Below, piece after piece: positions 36,032 to 48,979 of a stretch of DNA of 64,000 bases. The notes beneath the pieces were generated by a model that saw only the letters and a list, made by a program, of their open reading frames with translations, had not been told where the DNA came from and did not search any database. The translations under genes and the position numbers were made by a program. The stretch's first letter is position 1; each line of letters starts with the position of its first letter. Origin of the DNA: Apostichopus japonicus (Eukaryota; Echinodermata; Holothuroidea; Aspidochirotida; Stichopodidae); NCBI RefSeq assembly GCF_037975245.1, contig NC_092564.1, positions 29,000,984 to 29,064,983 of the forward strand, given 5' to 3'.

Positions 36032-37656
36032 ATATTTATTATTATTATTACTATTGCTTTTGCAGACTTTTAACTTTGAACACTATCTATTAATATGTAG
36101 AAACTGCTTTGAGGTTGATGAGAAAAACATCTTTTGGCCGAGAAGCATCCAACATTGGGGTTATTCCACTCATCTCCAGAAGTTATCTGTTGATCCAAAA
36201 AAATCCCTTAGTTCATAGTGGCCCTTAAATAAAACAGTGAGTAACTTAATTAATTAGATTACACAAAAGAAGGCAAAACTATATCAAGAAAAGAATGCAA
36301 GACAATTGATCAAGTTTAATAGCCATTAGCTAGCATTTGAAAGCAGTAGAGAAGACCAGCATATGCAGAGAAGTCTCCTAGATAATTGAAACAAACACTG
36401 TTGTTCTATAACTCTATAAACACTACCTGGCAATTGATTGGACATTGTTTATATGTAAAGGATTGGGTGGTTAGAGGAGTCTCGTTGCGACATCCAAGGG
36501 GGGGGGGGGGAGATATAGTATGGCAAGGGAAGGCAGAACTCAGTTTTTCTCTTTAAGCGCTGGTATTTTGTTCCCCACTAGCAAGCTCTACATCAAAAAA
36601 TAGGAGGAAAAGGAAAACAACAATGCTTGATAAAATCATAAACTAGCTTTTAAATTTTGGAACACTCCTTTAATGCTCAGAAAATATTAAAGAGTGAATG
36701 GCTCCTTTAATATTAAGGAGTAGAAGGCTCTTTTAAATGCTTATGCCATGCAACCCACAATGCATCTCATGTCAAAAATTAACCTTCTATTCTAAAAATC
36801 ATGGCTATAACCGACATATGATCAATAAAAATAAGATATAAAATCTTAAATTTTTCCAAAATCCATAACTATCTAAAAAAATATTTGCTTTGTCAATAGA
36901 TGATAATGATAGCTAAAGGGAATCAATACAGCTTATTTATTACAACTCTAAGTGTGCATATGACCAACTAATCCCAATGCCATGGAATACTATTATGTAC
37001 CAACGCCAACAAAAATATGTACACAACAGTTACCTTTATCGAACACATGGACACGGCCATCTTATACTACAAAAACTTGTGATAAAACTGAGGGTGCTAC
37101 TGGCAAATACCGCAGAATATGTACAACCTATTAAGCCTTATGCTGTCTACCAACAGAAATCACCTACAATGTAAAAATGAAATGCAAGCAAATATGAATA
37201 CTTGTAACGTCTTCTGTCACATGCTGAAATAATTATTCCATCTAGTACAGTAGTAGCAGGCATATCACATAAGATAACACATGCTTGGACCTAGGATGTT
37301 TAAAAAGTGAGGAACAAACTTAACTGATGGTACCTGGTCATAGCTGCCCTCAGTATACACTGCAAACGTACATTTTCTGCAACACATAACTTCACGTCAA
37401 ACTACAAAAAAAGCATCATATCAGTCAAAATCTTAGAAAAGTTACAAATGAAACATGTTATTACCTCATAGAGCTTTTGATGATAAACTGACGCAGGGAA
37501 AGTTAATTAAAAATAACGAATTTTTTTGGATATATACATAAATCTTAGATTTTGTGTATAAACCACGTTGTCAATGGTCCTGACCACAAACTTTTTCAGG
37601 TCCCTTACCAGCAACTTCCTGGAGTTTTGAAGGCTGAAATTGTATACACCAGTTTG

Positions 37657-37935
37657 AAGGGCCGCATTGCAAATAAATTAACGCATATCCCTACACTAGT
37701 TTGGAGGGCTGAAATTGCAAATAAACTAGTGCATATCCCTACACTAGTTTGGAGGGCTGAAATTGCAAATAAACTAGTGCATATCCCTACACTAGTTTAG
37801 AGGGCTGAAATTGCAAATAAACTAGTGCATATCCCTATACTAGTTTGGAGGGCTGAAATTGCAATTAACTAGTGCATATCCCTACACTAGTTTGGAGGGC
37901 TGAAATTGCAATTAACTAGTGCATAACCCTACATA
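37657..37935. repeat. 48-bp tandem repeat, about six units
   Basis: The landmark AGGGCTGAAATTGCAA recurs at 37,705, 37,753, 37,801, 37,849 and 37,896. Each unit contains the self-complementary-ended stretch ACTAGTGCATATCCC...ACTAGT. Confidence 0.9.
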
Positions 37936-38861
37936 TAAATAGACCTATCAAAAAGCCCAATGCTTGAGATCAATTTTAAGTTGGTCTGACTTCATGAAGT
38001 CTTATTTTTACATTGACACAGAAAGGAACTATGTACTAAGATCCAGATCCACTGGATATTACATTTTGAAAGAAAACAGAGAAAAGGAAAAACCCTTCCC
38101 AGTGGCTGCACTGTTCCAGTATGTTAATTATTTAATGATGTCTATTTTCCTCAAGATGAGCTTCATTCTCAAAAGTTATACCTATACTTACATTTAATGC
38201 CTTTGTTTGCTAGCTGGGTCATCTACTTGGTTAATTTCAGTGGAACAGGTGCCCCCAATGTTTCTTCTCCTCTTTTCTGCTTGCATGTGTTCCTCTCATT
38301 TCTAAATTTGTCCATCAACTTCACGCTCCAGTACTCCTGTTTCAAAAGGAATTATAAATAATATCGAATGCTCTATGTTCACATACTGGGTAATCACTAA
38401 TCACAGTAAATCCCATTGCAACCCCATAGCTTCACGCACACACACATCTAATCAAACACACACACATGCTGTTCAAAAGCTGTTATTTCCTATTCACAGT
38501 TGGTTTGGTCTACAAAACACTCTGAAATTCTCTACAAAGACAATGATGCACAGAGCTGACCTTGACAACCTAGGATAAGGAATTATATTTTACCCAGCCC
38601 AGCCACAATAGCATGTGCATATAAACATTACTTACTACAGGATGAGCTCCAGGTAAGGCTGCCTTTCCCAGGAACGGGTACACCCCGCTGCCTCTGAGTA
38701 GTGGGCAGTTCAAGTGCAGCTCGTAGATAGCTCAGCAGCATCTCTCTTCCCAGTCCTGCTGTCAGCACACTTCAAAAGTCAGCCAACCAGTTTGGACCTG
38801 TAATGAAAGAAATTAATGAAAATGATATAGAGGGGTCTAATTAAGAAGACACTGCAACTGC

Positions 38862-39380
38862 GTGGCCTCTCTAAAGACTCTCCAATTTCAGGCAGAATAT
38901 GATCATCAATATCACAACCCTCTGAGTAATGCAAGAATTAAGACTCCATTTGCTCCTGCAAGCCAATGCAGAGATGTAATAGTTGAGAATGTCACCATGG
39001 ATACATTTTTTATTGATTACCATCAAAGTAACAAGTTGTGCTTAATGGGTGAAATGAAAAGAAGAAGGGATCACAAGGTACAATGTCCAGGCAATGAGAG
39101 CTGTTCAGCAAAGATGACCTATTTCGGAGATGAACAAAATGGTGGAAAGATTTGTGAATCCAAATTACTTACAGGTAAGAATCCACTAATGGTCAAGTGT
39201 CTCACAACTGATGCTGATGGCAAGGCATATAAAGGGTTCAGTAGTACAATGGCTGTAACTACTCATTCTGAAAGTGAACTTAACCTGTTAGATCAAGTTC
39301 ACCTACTCAAGTCACTCCGCAGAGCACTGACTATATTAAAGCAGTATTCTCCTCTATGTTCCTGCAAAAACTGTGACTAA
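38862..39380 (+). pseudogene. Mutator-like transposase, N-terminal/central part
   Basis: An open stretch of 172 codons carries the marks of the animal Mutator-like transposase family: a Cys-containing CPGNESCSAKM, then FGDEQNGGK, then LTTDADGKAYKGFSSTM, then LLDQVHLLKSLRRAL. The D-x-D-G and D-x-x-H positions are probably part of the catalytic site. The frame ends soon after LKQYSPLCSCK where a LINE fragment begins. The start is arbitrary; a frame extends back and the true N-terminus is not identified. Confidence 0.65.
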
Positions 39381-39394
39381 GAAGCACTTGACAA

Positions 39395-40010
39395 TCTTAT
39401 AAACACCTGGGAGAAACCATCACTGATAAATTGGAGTGGGATGAACATATGTAAAACGTATTCTAGCAAAAACTAATCAGCGTATGTTCCTATTACAGAA
39501 GCTTAATTTATTCAGACTAGACCAACTCTCATTTCTCTATTCTATATTAAAATCGGCAATCAAGACCACTATTACATTCTGTTTAGCAGCGTGGGGTGAA
39601 AATACTACTGCCAGAGACATGACCAAGTTAAATAGACTAGTTTCTAAAGCAAGGAAAGTTTGTCGGTCACATGACCTCAGTTCAGTAGATGAGTTGCTTG
39701 TCAGAGTATCACAGAGTAATATGAAGTCAATCATGTCATCCCAACATCCTCTGGGGCATCGGGTAGATTACAGCAATCAAACGGGCAGACTAAATTGTCA
39801 TGAGATGCTGAACCGAGAGATACAGGTGTTCTTTCTTGCAAAGGGCTAAATCTCAATCTTGCCAATGAATTATGTAGGAAATAGGCCAAATATATGTGTC
39901 AGAACATGGACGTAGTAGTCTTAATTTTTCGTTTTAAGAATCAGATTTTTATGTATTTTCGATGTATTTATGAATGTCAACTTTTATGGTCAATAAAGAT
40001 CCTTATATCT
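39395..40010 (+). mobile_element. LINE 3' fragment inserted in the transposase
   Basis: The frames contain KLEWDEH, then LLQKLNLF, then an FYSIL-like/TFCLAAWG block and SQHPLGH, in the order seen at the C-terminus of L2/CR1-type LINEs. The segment ends with a CAATAAAG-type tail near 40,000. It separates two parts of the Mutator-like transposase. Confidence 0.6.
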
Positions 40011-40014
40011 TAAA

Positions 40015-40630
40015 TATCAAAAGTGCTTTATCAACATGTTTAGACTGCCTTGCAAAGTACTACAGTGGAAATCATTCACATTGCCAAAAGCATTCATTTG
40101 TATGCAAGAGGCCAGGAAGTACACATTTCCATGTATGCCAAATGCTACAAAGGGTTCTCTGCTAATATCCAACACTGAGAGCAGGAAGCTAAACAAAATA
40201 CCTGAGACACCCACCTGCAGCAAATATTATGGTCCACTCGTTTTGAGACTTAATTCCACTCAAAAGCAGATACCGTCAATAAGGCTTTCACTGTGACCAA
40301 TCCAAAACATAGTACCACATTTTCATGCAATGGTCAGTACAGGGACTACAGTTCCATACACATAACATATAATGTGCCTGGAGAGTCCATAGCCAGGAAG
40401 ATGGAAGGTGCAGTATTAAAGGTGAGCTCAAATAGTCCATGTATCCAGACTCTGAAATAGATGCAAAGAAAACAGCAATGTGATGAATTACGTAAGACAG
40501 GCAGAGCATACAGATGGAGGAGAGCACAACTCAGAGAGAGAACATACAAGCTACATGATAGAACTAAAAACATAAACCAGTCCAGTATCTATAAGAAAGA
40601 TCAACTGATTCATGACCAGTTACTCTAGGA
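40015..40630 (+). pseudogene. Mutator-like transposase, C-terminal part
   Basis: Read across frame changes: a Cys/His block (GNHSHCQKHSFVC), an AEAVNKAF-like block, a region around NGPGESIARKMEGAVLK, and a basic end (GRAYRWRRAQL...YKLHDRTKNINQ). This is the order seen in full-length Mutator-like transposases. At least three frame changes are needed. It is repeated at 59,326-59,715. Confidence 0.6.
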
Positions 40631-40735
40631 TGAAAAACTACACTGATGATAAAGATGACAATATTTATCAGTGATGCCAGTAATTTGTAAACTGAGTATA
40701 TCCACACTCACTGTTATGAGTTAAAACAGTATCAC

Positions 40736-41140
40736 TCAGTCAGGGAAGTAGGCAATCAAGCTGATGACCATAAACTTGGCAAGTGCCATCAAACTTTCAA
40801 GGCTTTCTGCTGTGTTGCACTGCAAGATACTGTTGAGAGATGTGACATCTCTCTCCACATGTAGGCTGTTGTGGCATATGTAGGAGATGTCAAATGGTTT
40901 GGTCCTTAAGATTTCTTTACTTTGCACAATACTTTGAAGAGCATATATGTCAGAATGTGGACTCTGCTGTTAGCATTGTGAAAATAATGCCATATGCTGG
41001 TGCCCCTGGCTTACTGATGGTGTAGGCACCTGTCCACATTCTGCATCCCTTTGTGTAACTTGCTGGGGCTGATGTATGTTTTGCCAACTTTTAATTTATG
41101 TCATCAGCCCATGCCATCCAATCTTGGTCTGAAATTGCAA
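40736..41140 (-). pseudogene. His-Me finger endonuclease-like frame, copy b
   Basis: Minus-strand frames give GCRMWTGAYTISKPGAPAYG, then after stop codons an ISYICHNSLHVE block. The layout C-x2-W-T-G ... Y-G ... S-H-x-C-H-N-x-L-C is that of zinc-binding His-Me (I-PpoI-like) homing-endonuclease domains. In this copy the H of SHIC is Y and the later C of LCV is H, so it would be inactive as well as broken. Confidence 0.5.
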
Positions 41141-42439
41141 AGGTGTGAGCTTTCCAGTTACATATTTCTAAATGTATATAGGCCTAAGCTTATTCTGAAT
41201 GCAGCTTGGGGCTCAGTTCAGCTGATACTTACACCACATTGAGTAGTAATATATGCTTTTAAACTTCTGTCGCTTTTGCTCTGCTACACTGCACAGAAGT
41301 AGGCTACTCACCAGATGTACAACTTCACTATCAAATAAGCTACATGTACTACTTAGTGAGTGTAAGTCTGTGATGGTATAAGCTCTGAGGTGATGGGTAT
41401 TACTTTCACTTTTCCCCTTTGAGGTAGCTGAGAGGTTTTTCACACCTACCCATGCAATCATCCCATTCTTTATCATAAAGTTTAAATTTGATTTCTTCTT
41501 GAATATGAAACTTTTTCCTAATTTTAAGTTGCTAACTCTTCAACCTCAACAACTTGTTTCTGTTCTTTTAAGGTGAGGTCATAGGTGTGAGGAGTTCATA
41601 AATACTGATTTAGTTTCAGAACCAATTGTACATGTTAATCTTCTTACAACTGTTTATTCAACATCTATGAGAAAAGGTTTCCTCATGTAAGTGAATGAGG
41701 TGTCAATGTTCCAAAAGTTTATTGAACCTTTCTGTCCAGCACATTTTTGGCATTTATATGTAAAATTCCACCTGTTTTCTGCCATACTTCCTCTGTTGGA
41801 AATGGTGTAGTGCAACCCTGCATTTCTGTACTGTAAAGAAAGAAAAAATAGATAACTAAAATCCTGGTTATCAGTACTGAAGGGCTCATTTATTAAAATT
41901 ACAATTCATTATTCTTAATCGTAGTTAACCATAAACATAGATTGAAAAACAGATCTTGTCTCTTCCTTTTTTTATAACCAGAACTGCATGTGGATTCCTA
42001 ACATAGTTAACGATCAGCTATCTGCAGTATTCTGTTCGTAAGGTGTTTGTGTAATGCGGCTGAGCAAGAGTCTTTCCAGTAAAGCTGTTGGAAAAGGGAA
42101 GATCACTAATGGAGTAAATGAAAACAATTAAATGATACCTTAAATAACTGTTGACCAGCTGATAAACATATTTATATTCTTAAATGCAATTTCCCCAGAT
42201 TAGTGATAGTAATATACCTAACATGTGTTCATCCGTGGGTGCGAAAGCAATTATTTACTCTGTCACTGTGAATTTCCCTCATGCAGTGGCATCTGGCACG
42301 ACTCTTGCTCAACAGTGTTCGTGTTACATTTGCAAAGAAAAAGCTAAGCTTACCTTCTAAAAGGTTAAGTTAACCTTAAAAGTGCTAGTTCAAAAGGTTA
42401 AGAAGGTTGGCTTCTGCAATAGCATAGGCCTAAGCACAC

Positions 42440-43980
42440 ATACTTTATGCTTTGACCTTATTAGTTTAGATTAGTTTAGTAAAGAAAAAGGATCAGGAGG
42501 GACACTCAAGTCCCCATCAAAGACCCTATAGGAGAGGGAAGAAAACTGATGACACAAACGATCAGACCCGATTACAATGCTTAAAGTGCTTGTCCAAAGC
42601 ATTCTTAAACCCATTCACACTACAGTACTTGCAAGTACAACTTTCTCAGGCAAACCATTCCACTCATTCACAACCCTATTAGAAAAAAAGTTATGCCGAA
42701 TATTAATGCTACTTTGTGACTTGTGGATTTTAAGACAATGACATCTGGTACAACCACTATTAGCAAACATGAAAAAGTCAGTGACTATCAAGATCAGGGT
42801 TGTCACCAGACCATTTTTAGAGCCGGGTAATTTGTGACAGTGATCCGTGTCCTGGGGGAAGGGGTGTCCCCCTCCCCTTTTGAAAAATTGTCAAATCCTG
42901 GTGCCTACATGCAAAATGGTGGCATTTAGAAAGGGTTTTGATCCTCAAAATTCTCCTGAGAATTACCTTTGTTTTTTTCATATGGATCACTGAATTTTCC
43001 TGGGATCTTTTTAGGTATTTTTTGGGTATTTAGAGCCCCTCATCACTCACCCCACTGTTAATGTTCCATATGCATGTTGTTCTCATTTAGTATGCATGAC
43101 CATTAAATCACCCAAAAAACTATTCTCGTTTAAAACTTTCTTTCAGTCAAAGTCGTGAACTTCGTACTCGTACACTGGCCTAATGTGCCTAAACTCCACC
43201 CAAAACGCGAGACCTAATGTTACTACAATAAATGGTCTGTTAGTGTTAAGCCGAAAGGATAAGGCACAAAGTTTCCTTCTTGCTTTGTATTGCTTCTGGT
43301 AACCAGAACATATCGGGGAATAAAATAAACACGTATAAAAAGGTTTTGCCCTTCAACACGAAACTATTCTCGTTTAAAACTTTCTTTCAGTCAAAGTTCG
43401 TAAACTTTGTACTCGTAGGCCTACTCTGGATGTTTACAATAAACAATTGCATATAACGTGTGTTGGTTACAAGCGATCGGTTTACGCTACCTCCACGCTA
43501 TGAATAGCGTTGTATCGATCGGTTCACTCCCATTGTGTCGGTGGTGAATAGCGAGCGAGGGGAATTTGCGTTCCTTTATTTGGAGTTATTGCAGTTAAGC
43601 TGCGTTTTGCACTGAATCGCGCTAATCTTTACCAAGTTACTTATTGGCGGTACTGTAGGCTAATTTGTGCCGGGCGGTAAGGCTGAAATTGACCTTGAGT
43701 ACCGGGCGGAAATTTTGAGGGCTGGGTAGCACCGCCCGGCGTGGTGACAACCCTGATCAAGATACTTAATCAAGATATCACTTTTATGAAACCTACGTCT
43801 GAGTTGAATCTTGGACTTGGGTCACTGCATAATCTAGATCTATGGGAAGACTGTCCATGAACTTGTGTTTGAGTTACTTTATTTCTCTGAAATTTAGTGA
43901 CTCTAGCCCTGACTCGTTGCATAACTGGTAATAGTTCCTGAAAACTCCACATGAATTGAATATGGACCACTGAACCAAGA
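42440..43980 (-). mobile_element. LINE 3' fragment split by a hAT element
   Basis: Downstream of the insertion (42,794 to 42,600) the minus strand reads VTDFFMFANSG...INIRHNFFSNRVVNEWNGLP, the classic end of jockey/CR1-type LINE proteins. Upstream (43,764 to about 43,970) the same frame continues as FIKVIS and a decayed QR-rich block. The two halves join through the 8-bp duplication of the inserted element. Confidence 0.7.
42795..43755. mobile_element. hAT-type non-autonomous element with exact 8-bp duplication
   Basis: The 961-bp element starts CAGGGTTGTCACCA and ends TGGTGACAACCCTG. ATCAAGAT is duplicated at 42,787-42,794 and 43,756-43,763. Subterminal GCCGGG/CCCGGC stretches are also inverted. 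The interior carries a direct repeat (ACTATTCTCGTTTAAAACTT at about 43,121 and 43,364). No transposase frame is present. Confidence 0.92.
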
Positions 43981-44832
43981 ACTACTGTAGACTAATAATT
44001 CTTCACATCCTTAGCTAGATGAAGTAATGGTTTCTAATACAAACGGTATACTTTATCAATCCCGTTCTTGAACCATTGACCAGAAAATTGTGTCCCTTCT
44101 GGAGAGAAGTATTGAAGGAGAACCGGACTGATGGTGTGCTTTTTATAATAATCCCTCTGCCTAATACAAATACCAAGGTATTTAATTAAAAAATAGAGAA
44201 TTGCACATAAAGCACCTAAGGCGACATCTTTGTCGCCCTAGGTGAATTCATCTCTTTTCACAACACTTAGGACGACATAGCATAAACTCACCACTTAGAG
44301 CGACGATGGTGATTTAGTGTAATTTCGTCACACTGGACCATTGTTCTCCAGTATGTGCACTATTTATAATAATCCCTTTGCAAAGTACATATAGCAAAGA
44401 ATAAAATTAACTAGTTAATTAATTTCACATATACATGTCACCCTATGTGAAATTTGCAACACTTAAAATAAATAAATTGGGAAAGACATAACACCAGAGA
44501 TCTACAGTCAATATGAAAAGATGCCTGTATACAGTATTAAGAACTGCTCAATGGGATCATTACAACTCAAGCTGGATTCTAAACCTGAAAATTTTCAACG
44601 TATGAATTCTGGCCATTAACTTACATCACTAATAGTTTCAGAATTTGACTCCTGTTCATTTGTCAGTTTATTGAGTTATGGTAATGACAGGCTGTTAGCA
44701 TTACACTCATAAACACACATACTGCTACTTCACAAAAATGCATTGTGTTACATATTGAAACAATTTTACATAACACAAAACAGCATGGAATGAAAACAAT
44801 ATGACAAAAACAGGGAGTTTGCAGGAACTCAC

Positions 44833-45024
44833 CAGGACTCACAAAAGCCTTCAAGATCTTTGCAATCTAGACACACCTCAAGGTGCCCCTGCATACTCAA
44901 GCATGACATATAGCCCTTGTTACTAGGATATATCGGAATTACTGGATAGGAGTTTGCCCGACAGTGCCAAGTCTCATTGCAGGAAGTCCACTTCATCTCA
45001 TTTGTTGTATGTAAGAAGAAGTAC
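44833..45024 (-). CDS. Orphan cysteine-rich candidate exon
   Basis: A 192-bp open segment lies between a good acceptor (CCTTTCCAG) and a strong donor (CCTG|GTGAGT), with 63 codons in one frame. It includes NEMKWTSCNETWHCR and ends VCLDCKDLEGFCES. Six cysteines and an N-x-T site suggest a secreted or extracellular disulfide-rich module. No flanking exon could be joined with confidence and the family is not recognised. Confidence 0.4.
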
Positions 45025-45099
45025 CTGGAAAGGAAAAAATAAGTTACTCATTACAACAATGTTGCATTTCTATTGCAATTTCCATTTGTTCCTTTACCC

Positions 45100-48000
45100 T
45101 CTGGATTATCAGGTATAAATGAAAACTTTCATTCAGCTTTTACTTAAAATTATCAGAATTACTATTAAGAGCAACAAACTTTAATAAATCAGATACAGAC
45201 TATCATCTAAACCCAGCCTTACAAAATGTGCATCCTCATTGTATTGATGCAAGTTTATCAGTCAGATCTAACTGGTGCCATAATACCTCTTTTGAAAATG
45301 ACTAATTCCCTGCAAACCTAAGCAAATTCCCAATCAGTTTCAATGTTAAAGGTAGTCTGTATATGACCCAAATTATAGGATGCTATAATTGCTAGTTTTC
45401 AACAAGTTACTTTCATGGAGGCCCTTAGTCCAAATTGTTCTCAGACATTCTTAATGAACACACAAGATGACTGAATGTCCCCGTGAGGTAAATTTCCTCA
45501 AAAGTGGTAATAAAAACAGTTTATAGAATTTTGACCAAAGGTGACCATATTTGAATATTTGCATATTTTGGGCCAACATGGCATAATTTTAAATAATATA
45601 TTGAAAAGTTCACTTATTTTGTTGTTGTTGTTGCTTTGATGCTTTTCACAGAACGATCTATATCTCTTACTCATCTAAAAGTTTGCACTGGCTTTGGTTA
45701 CAGGAAGTGCATGATGATGTGTAAACTGCACCAAGGACTTCTAATGCATCCTCCTGTGCAGTTGAATCAAACTCTGGAAGAATCTGTTTCAACCTTGCGA
45801 GACAGGAGGCCCATGAAGTTCAGGTTGAAATTGCGTGGAAGAGAGCTTTGATTACTTCCATTAATTCAGAGCTATGTCCATTATAGTGTTGAATGATGCT
45901 GCAAAGAAGCTAAAAAAAGAAGGAAAATTTAGATTTGTAGGAAATCTACATCTGACATGGGTGGCTCATCAATATAAGTGGAAAAGATTTGGGTTGCAAC
46001 CTTCATTTTTATCTATTTTTGTTAATGATTGCTTGATGTTTCAAAGCACTTTCTTGGAAGTCTGTTACTAGCTTCTGTAGCTGAAAAGTTACTCTCATCA
46101 AGTAAAATGATAAACACATCATATCTTAATAACCATTTGTTGGAATATGCTACTGGGAGAAAGGAGTAGAGGTATCATGAACTTGACAAAGAGAGTGCCC
46201 ATGTTGGAAAATCTAGTATATTTGGGGGATAATAAAACCTAAAACCCTTCATTGTTGAAGTGAAAATTATGATATTCTGCAATAAGTGCCAATCCTTGGG
46301 ATGGGGTTGGAACATCACAAAATGCCCCTTGCAATTGTGCTGATATAGGTTGGGTTTTTCCCTTTACTTCTCCAGGCATAAGGTTTTGTCAAGGATATGG
46401 TCCTGGCACAGTAAAAGTCTTTCATTTTTCAACATTTCCAGGTGGGGAGGATCAAGTCACATGAAGTTTTGCACCTCCATAGCTTGCAATCCCTGCCTTA
46501 ATGAATTATTTCTAAAGCTGCATGGGTTGTCTTAGGTTACTTACCTTTAATTTGAATTTGAAATGACCACTGCATGCTTTTAAGACAAAATTGCAAACTG
46601 GACAAATTAAGAAATATGATGTCCTTTAAGTTGACTGAATTGGGACAAATTCATTCCAAAGTCATGACTTGTTTTCTGAATTTTCTCTGTTCTTTCAACT
46701 TCCCTGTACATATTGGTCAAATGGTTTAAAATGAGTTGTATGAATAGTTGATAAAGCTGATATATTCTGACAAGTTGACAACCAGTTATTTCAATTGAAT
46801 TATTTTTAATGAATTGTCTCACTGTAATTATTGATTTAGTGAGTGATCAGTCAATTAGTTAAATCGTTGAGTTAACGTTTAATTAAAATTAGTTAGGGGA
46901 ATCAATTAAAAAAAGATGAAAATTAGATGACCTCTATGACTGAACTTTTCCTTTGAACTTGTTAGAGCAGTTTATAACCTGTATGTGTTACTTCTAGCAA
47001 CTGTCAAGTTGGAAAAAAAAGAAAGTTCTCTTTAAATTTTGAATAGCAATTTAGATTTTAGAGCACAAATTATTCCTTGCAAATAAATGCTTTCTTGAGT
47101 TCATTCATTGCAATTAGATGGCATATTGTTAATTGTTGTTGACAATAAAATTCAGATTTCAACTGAATCAATTTGAGAAGCTATACAGTATTAAATTGAT
47201 TTTCATATGTTGGATGGTTATTTGCTAAGAACCAATAAATGCAGATCTATACCAATAGCATGGGTACAGTCTTACAAGTATAGCTGGTACTGTAATAATT
47301 TTCAGAGTCATGTACCAACTACAGTTATCCCAACTTCTGCAAATATTACATCATTATTATATCATATTTGGGTGATATATGTTGAAAACATCCCATGCAT
47401 GGAAATTATTGATTCAATATAGTTGCAAGCAAATTTGAAAACTTGAGTATACTTACACATTGCTTAATTACAACGTTTTTATCTGTAAAACATGGCACCA
47501 TATAGCAAAGTTAATGAAGTGTGATGATTATGTCCTAAGAAACTGGCCAGCGTCACAACATCCCTGTATCTGTTACGTCCTGAGATATTGGCCACGTAAC
47601 ACAACATCTACTTCCATACTTGTATAATGCTGAGCTGCAGACACTGGCCTTTGTGGCAAGATCTTGAACACATATATTATGTATACTGTCTATCAAATAT
47701 ACTGTATGTATAAAATGTATCCTTATTTTTTTTTAAACTAACAGAAATTTAAGATGGTCAATATCAGTCCCTATTCTGGAACTGCCTCTATGAGGATTAC
47801 TGTGATGATAGAATCAATGTTGATGAAAGAATAAATGTGACTTCATGCAGTGTTTTACAACCTGTATAAAATTAATACTCCAACCACACATGCAAAGTGC
47901 AATGTGGTTCCCAGCTACACCACTCTATGGGGAAATGGTAATTTGATGGCTGTTCTTCCTGCAAACTCAGTCTACACAGTGTGTTAGATTATCAACTCAA

Positions 48001-48650
48001 CCAACTTTGGCCAAGTTCCTGATGTTGTCGGCTGCAAGCCAGGAATCTCATTGGGTTGCTGCCACCACCATGAAGATTTAAGCAGTATATCATTTCTACC
48101 ATAACAACAACATTGGAATAGTAAAGCAACATTACCGTAATGATGCTATATCGCAATTCCCTTTTGAATTAAGCAATATGTTAAGGGACATTTTCTTAAT
48201 ATTAGTTTGTTCAATATATGAAAAATCAACCAAGTTAAAATGCATTATGGTTTCCATGATGTAACATGAGTAATTTGTGTATGCGTTTGTTTGTGTGTGT
48301 GTGGGGGAGGGGGGAGGGAAGGGGGGTTGCACACACTTTATAGTAATTAAGGTTCTACAAATATTAGAAAAAGCTAACAATGATGATTGAGATGCTACAA
48401 ACATGGGCGAAAATGGAAAATATCTGCCAAGAAAACGAGACAGACTATTCCTGCAGGCTATGAGGTATCATTATGTTAAGTATCAACTCAAATGGAATAA
48501 AATTCTTCCGATTCTGTGTTTATAAGGAAATTTCAGCTGAGCCCTGTTTTGTCACACATCTCATCAATATGCAGCAAAATCAAAATAGCACTGAAAACAT
48601 TGCATTGGGTAACCAACCTGCTCAGCCCAATAAACTTTAGTCATACCACA
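45100..48650. other. Non-coding spacer, nothing recognised
   Basis: AT-rich. Two plus-strand frames at 45,636-46,071 were examined and have no recognisable motif or splice support. Confidence 0.35.
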
Positions 48651-48687
48651 TATGGTTGGTGAGCAATTGCAGATCAGGTTTTAATGT

Positions 48688-48950
48688 TAAGCCCTGCCCA
48701 CTCATTTCGTTGCACGATATCTGCACCAAAAGCAGTAACGACCCTCCTTAGCTCGTCATTGCTGCAAGGATCACCTCAAACCAACCTACCATTCTTCAGA
48801 TTGGAGCTAACAGGTATTAATGTTTAAGCCCTGCCCACTCATTTTGTTACACAATATCTGCACCAAAAGCAATAACGACCCTCCTTAGCTCATCATTGCT
48901 GCAAGGATCACCTCAAACCAACCTACCATTCTTCAGATTGGAGCTAACAA
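48688..48950. repeat. 137-bp tandem duplication
   Basis: TAAGCCCTGCCCACTCATTT starts at 48,688 and again at 48,825. The two units differ at only a few bases. It lies just downstream (minus strand) of the integrase-like gene. Confidence 0.9.
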
Positions 48951-48979
48951 GAGAACGTCAGCTAAAATCTATTTTGGTC

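Larger units (their letters stand above)
38700..41335 (+). mobile_element. Mutator-like DNA transposon with opposite-strand His-Me frame (copy b)
   Basis: From left to right: a segment shared with 1,912-2,013 (38,709-38,809), a plus-strand Mutator-like transposase in pieces (38,862-39,380 and 40,015-40,630) split by a LINE fragment, and a minus-strand His-Me finger frame (41,140 down to 40,736). The right flank to about 41,335 is shared with 62,230-62,385 and 63,335-63,375. Terminal inverted repeats could not be identified. The element is dead: frames are broken in several places. Confidence 0.65.

Noticed and set aside
36031-36180. Upstream continuation of the adducin head on the minus strand (a VFLINLK-like stretch)
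   Set aside because: The resemblance is short, stop codons follow and no splice sites fit; it is probably chance.
45636-46071. Two adjacent plus-strand frames with a Lys-rich segment as an exon pair
   Set aside because: No splice sites join them and no family resemblance was seen.
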